A stretch of DNA of 64,000 nucleotides, from NCBI GenBank assembly GCA_963664845.1, contig OY761615.1, positions 5,456,001-5,520,000 of the forward strand. The letters run 5' to 3'. The position numbers and the translations under genes are program-made. The notes under the pieces are model-generated. The model was not told the DNA's origin, did no database searches, and saw nothing but the letters and a program-made list of their open reading frames with translations. The DNA comes from CAIYTF01 sp963664845 (GTDB taxonomy: Bacteria > Bacteroidota > Ignavibacteria > Ignavibacteriales > Ignavibacteriaceae). How positions within the stretch are numbered: the stretch's first letter is position 1; each line of letters begins with the position of its first letter. Shown piece after piece: positions 62,064-64,000 of the stretch.

Positions 62064-62408
62064 TGGTAAACCCTATAATCTTGTCGTTTCAATTACGAAA
62101 GAGCGGGGTGAAAGTCCAGAATTGTCATGTGAATAGTACAAAATAATACAATTTAGGGGTTATTACTGACAAATTGGAAGCATTTTCATTATGAAGAGTA
62201 AACTCCATTGTTTGTGCATCTACCCGCCTCACAGAATAAGCAAAACTTTTTATATAAAAAGTCTAAGCGAAATTCTTTATATTTCATGTCTATTTTGAAG
62301 AAAATTTCGAGTTTTTGATTTATAACAGGATATATGAACTATTAATTTCAAGAGGAAGCAGCATTCGAACCCCATAAACTAAACGGAAGATTAAATGCAC
62401 GGGTACTC
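62064..62408. other. intergenic spacer
   Basis: About 345 bases, AT-rich, no gene or clear signal. Contains the promoter for the HNH gene. The HNH frame is open, without an ATG, back to about 62346. Confidence 0.35.
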
Positions 62409-62894
62409 GTGTTGAATCAGAGCTATGAAGCTTTATCGATTTGCACGGTAAAAAAGGCACTTATCCTGTTGATCCTGGCAAAAGCGGAACTGGTTTCCGA
62501 GGATCACAAGAAAAAGATTAAATCTTTAAGGGCTGATTTTCCCTGGCCAAGTGTAATACGGTTGAAAAAATATGTTTCCATTCCGTATAAACAGGTAATA
62601 TTGACCAGGCGAAATATTCTGAAAAGAGATAATTATAAGTGTGCCTATTGCGGCAGGGGTGACCTGCCACTTACAATAGATCACGTGATTCCTAAAGCCC
62701 GCGGTGGAAAAGATACTTGGGAAAATCTGGTTTGTGCATGCACTAAATGCAATAACCAAAAAGGAAACCGAACACCGGCTGAGGCTGAATTAAAATTATT
62801 GCAAAAACCCTATGTGCCGAATCATATTTTATTTATCAAAAACACCGTCGGTAAAGTAGACGAAAACTGGAAACCTTATTTATTTGTGAATTAA
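62409..62894 (+). CDS. HNH endonuclease family protein
   Basis: 161 residues with the GTG at 62409 as start. The HNH centre is CAYCGRGDLPLTIDHVIPKA, then GGKDTWENLVCACTKCNNQK (two CxxC pairs for the structural zinc plus the catalytic His). The usual family N-terminus RVLVLNQSYE is present, but four of its residues lie before the GTG in frame, with no ATG, GTG or TTG further upstream, so a non-standard start is possible. It occurs widely as a chromosomal gene; its function is unclear. Confidence 0.85.
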   Translation: MLNQSYEALSICTVKKALILLILAKAELVSEDHKKKIKSLRADFPWPSVIRLKKYVSIPYKQVILTRRNILKRDNYKCAYCGRGDLPLTIDHVIPKARGGKDTWENLVCACTKCNNQKGNRTPAEAELKLLQKPYVPNHILFIKNTVGKVDENWKPYLFVN

Positions 62895-62908
62895 TTAATA
62901 TTGAGTGA

Positions 62909-63889
62909 ATGCAGAAGAAAATTATATTAAGTGGAATGCGCCCTACCGGGAAGCTCCACATCGGACATTATGTTGGTGCTCTTGAAAATTGGATACGATT
63001 GCAAAACGATTTTCAAAATTATCATCTCATAGCAGATTATCATGTTTTAACAACGAACCTTGATACAACAAACATTTACACAGATTCCATCGACATGCTG
63101 CTTGATTGGCTGGCAGCGGGTATCGATCCGGAAAAGAGCCCTGTGTTCAGACAATCTCAGGTCAAAGAGCATTGTGAGCTTCAGCTTATTTTTGCGATGT
63201 TGATCACTGTTAACCGTTTGGAAAGAAATCCGACGTTGAAGGATCAGATAAAGGATTTAACAATTGACAACGTTGTTTATGGTCATTTGGGCTACCCGGT
63301 TTTACAGGCAGCCGACATACTCTTATATAAGGGCAATGTAGTTCCTGTAGGAGAAGATCAGGTGCCGCATGTTGAGATCACGCGGGAACTGGCGCGGAGA
63401 TTCAATAATCAGTATGGTGAAGTATTTCCCGAGCCTGAACCACTTTTGACAAAAACACCGCGCCTTATCGGGCTGGACGGTAATGCCAAGATGAGCAAGT
63501 CCCTGGGTAATACCATCCTGTTGTCTGATACCAGTGTGGAGATTACGCAGAAGTTGAAGAAAGCGGTGACCGATACCTTGAAATTAAGGAAGGGTGATCC
63601 CGGCCGACCGGAAGTGTGCGTCGTCTATTCGTACCATCAGAAGTTTAATGAAGCGGAAAAGGAAGAAATTGCAGTTGATTGCCGCTCCGGAAAACTGGGA
63701 TGCGTTGATTGCAAGCTTAGATGTGCCGCTAAAATTGATTCCTTCCTGAAACCTGTCTATGAAAAGAGGCAAGAACTTGCAACCCAGACTGATTATCTCC
63801 TGGGTGTATTGAACGATGGTGAAACCAAGGCGAGATTAGTTGCTTCTGAAACCATGGCACAAGTACGATCAGCCATGAAAATCGGATAA
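62909..63889 (+). CDS. trpS: tryptophanyl-tRNA synthetase
   Basis: 326 residues, class Ic synthetase. The HIGH motif is in PTGKLHIGHYVGALENWI, and the KMSKS motif is KMSKSLGNT (near residue 193). An extra Cys-rich segment SGKLGCVDCKLRCAAKI near 275 is found in some bacterial members. It charges tRNA-Trp. The scpA start lies 4 bases after its stop. Confidence 0.95.
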   Translation: MQKKIILSGMRPTGKLHIGHYVGALENWIRLQNDFQNYHLIADYHVLTTNLDTTNIYTDSIDMLLDWLAAGIDPEKSPVFRQSQVKEHCELQLIFAMLITVNRLERNPTLKDQIKDLTIDNVVYGHLGYPVLQAADILLYKGNVVPVGEDQVPHVEITRELARRFNNQYGEVFPEPEPLLTKTPRLIGLDGNAKMSKSLGNTILLSDTSVEITQKLKKAVTDTLKLRKGDPGRPEVCVVYSYHQKFNEAEKEEIAVDCRSGKLGCVDCKLRCAAKIDSFLKPVYEKRQELATQTDYLLGVLNDGETKARLVASETMAQVRSAMKIG

Positions 63890-63892
63890 CCC

Positions 63893-64000
63893 TTGTACAA
63901 GATCAAGCTCGATCATTTTGAAGGACCTCTCGATCTGCTTCTCTTTTTTATAAAGAGAGACGAAGTTGATATCTATGATATTCCCATTGCAAAAATCACG
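63893..64000 (+). CDS. scpA: segregation and condensation protein A, 5' part
   Basis: 36 codons, cut by the window end. The TTG at 63893 starts YKIKLDHFEGPLDLLLFFIK, then DEVDIYDIPIAKIT, the invariant N-terminus of ScpA, the kleisin of the bacterial SMC complex. It follows trpS directly. Confidence 0.85.
   Translation, partial: MYKIKLDHFEGPLDLLLFFIKRDEVDIYDIPIAKIT

Overview
The right half of the window (about 34.3-64 kb) is ordinary chromosome: a probable replication origin next to dnaA, then housekeeping genes (coaBC, family-4 uracil-DNA glycosylase, dnaB, gatC, kdsB, trpS, start of scpA). Two secreted proteins end in the NYPNPFNP-type C-terminal sorting domain of the type IX secretion system. 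With kdsB (LPS) and an NfnAB-like pair this points to a Gram-negative of the Bacteroidota/Chlorobiota (FCB) group, perhaps Ignavibacteria-like. The exact taxon cannot be fixed from the sequence alone.

The left half (1 to about 34.27 kb) is one integrated element whose left end lies outside the window. Its right end is marked by the 3' part of a tRNA-Ala(GGC) gene at 34271-34315, followed by a terminator: the classic scar of integration into a tRNA. The element has early phage-type genes (small DNA-binding proteins, a single-strand annealing-type protein, a Lin1244-type replication protein), a Mu gp28-like terminase, a Mor-like regulator, Mu-type head genes (terminase small subunit, DUF935 portal, protease/scaffold, DUF2190 protein, capsid, gp36-like adaptor) and lysis-type genes. 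I see no tape measure, sheath or tube gene, so a capsid-forming satellite or a rearranged prophage are both possible.

Between the terminase (ends 4175) and the portal/small-subunit pair (21291-22963, on the opposite strand) lie 17 kb of cargo: an ArdC antirestriction operon, an IS110-family transposase with a hairpin-sequestered ribosome site, 2 kb of non-coding DNA full of inverted repeats and tandem repeats, a probable Kiwa defence pair (kwaA-kwaB) followed by a ParA-type ATPase and a small partner, an IS256-family element, and a restriction-modification operon (two cytosine-5 methyltransferases, a 1079-residue nuclease-methyltransferase, Vsr, and a small gene cut by the IS256 copy). More defence cargo sits beside the attachment site: an Mrr-type nuclease and an AbiE toxin-antitoxin pair. 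The Kiwa/ParA and restriction segments look much more AT-rich than the phage genes, consistent with separate acquisition.

The observations I consider most worth checking are the pseudoknotted non-coding segment at 8700-8931, the related structured repeats at 8015-8365 and 9319-9537, the Kiwa-ParA cluster, and the head-without-tail composition of the element.
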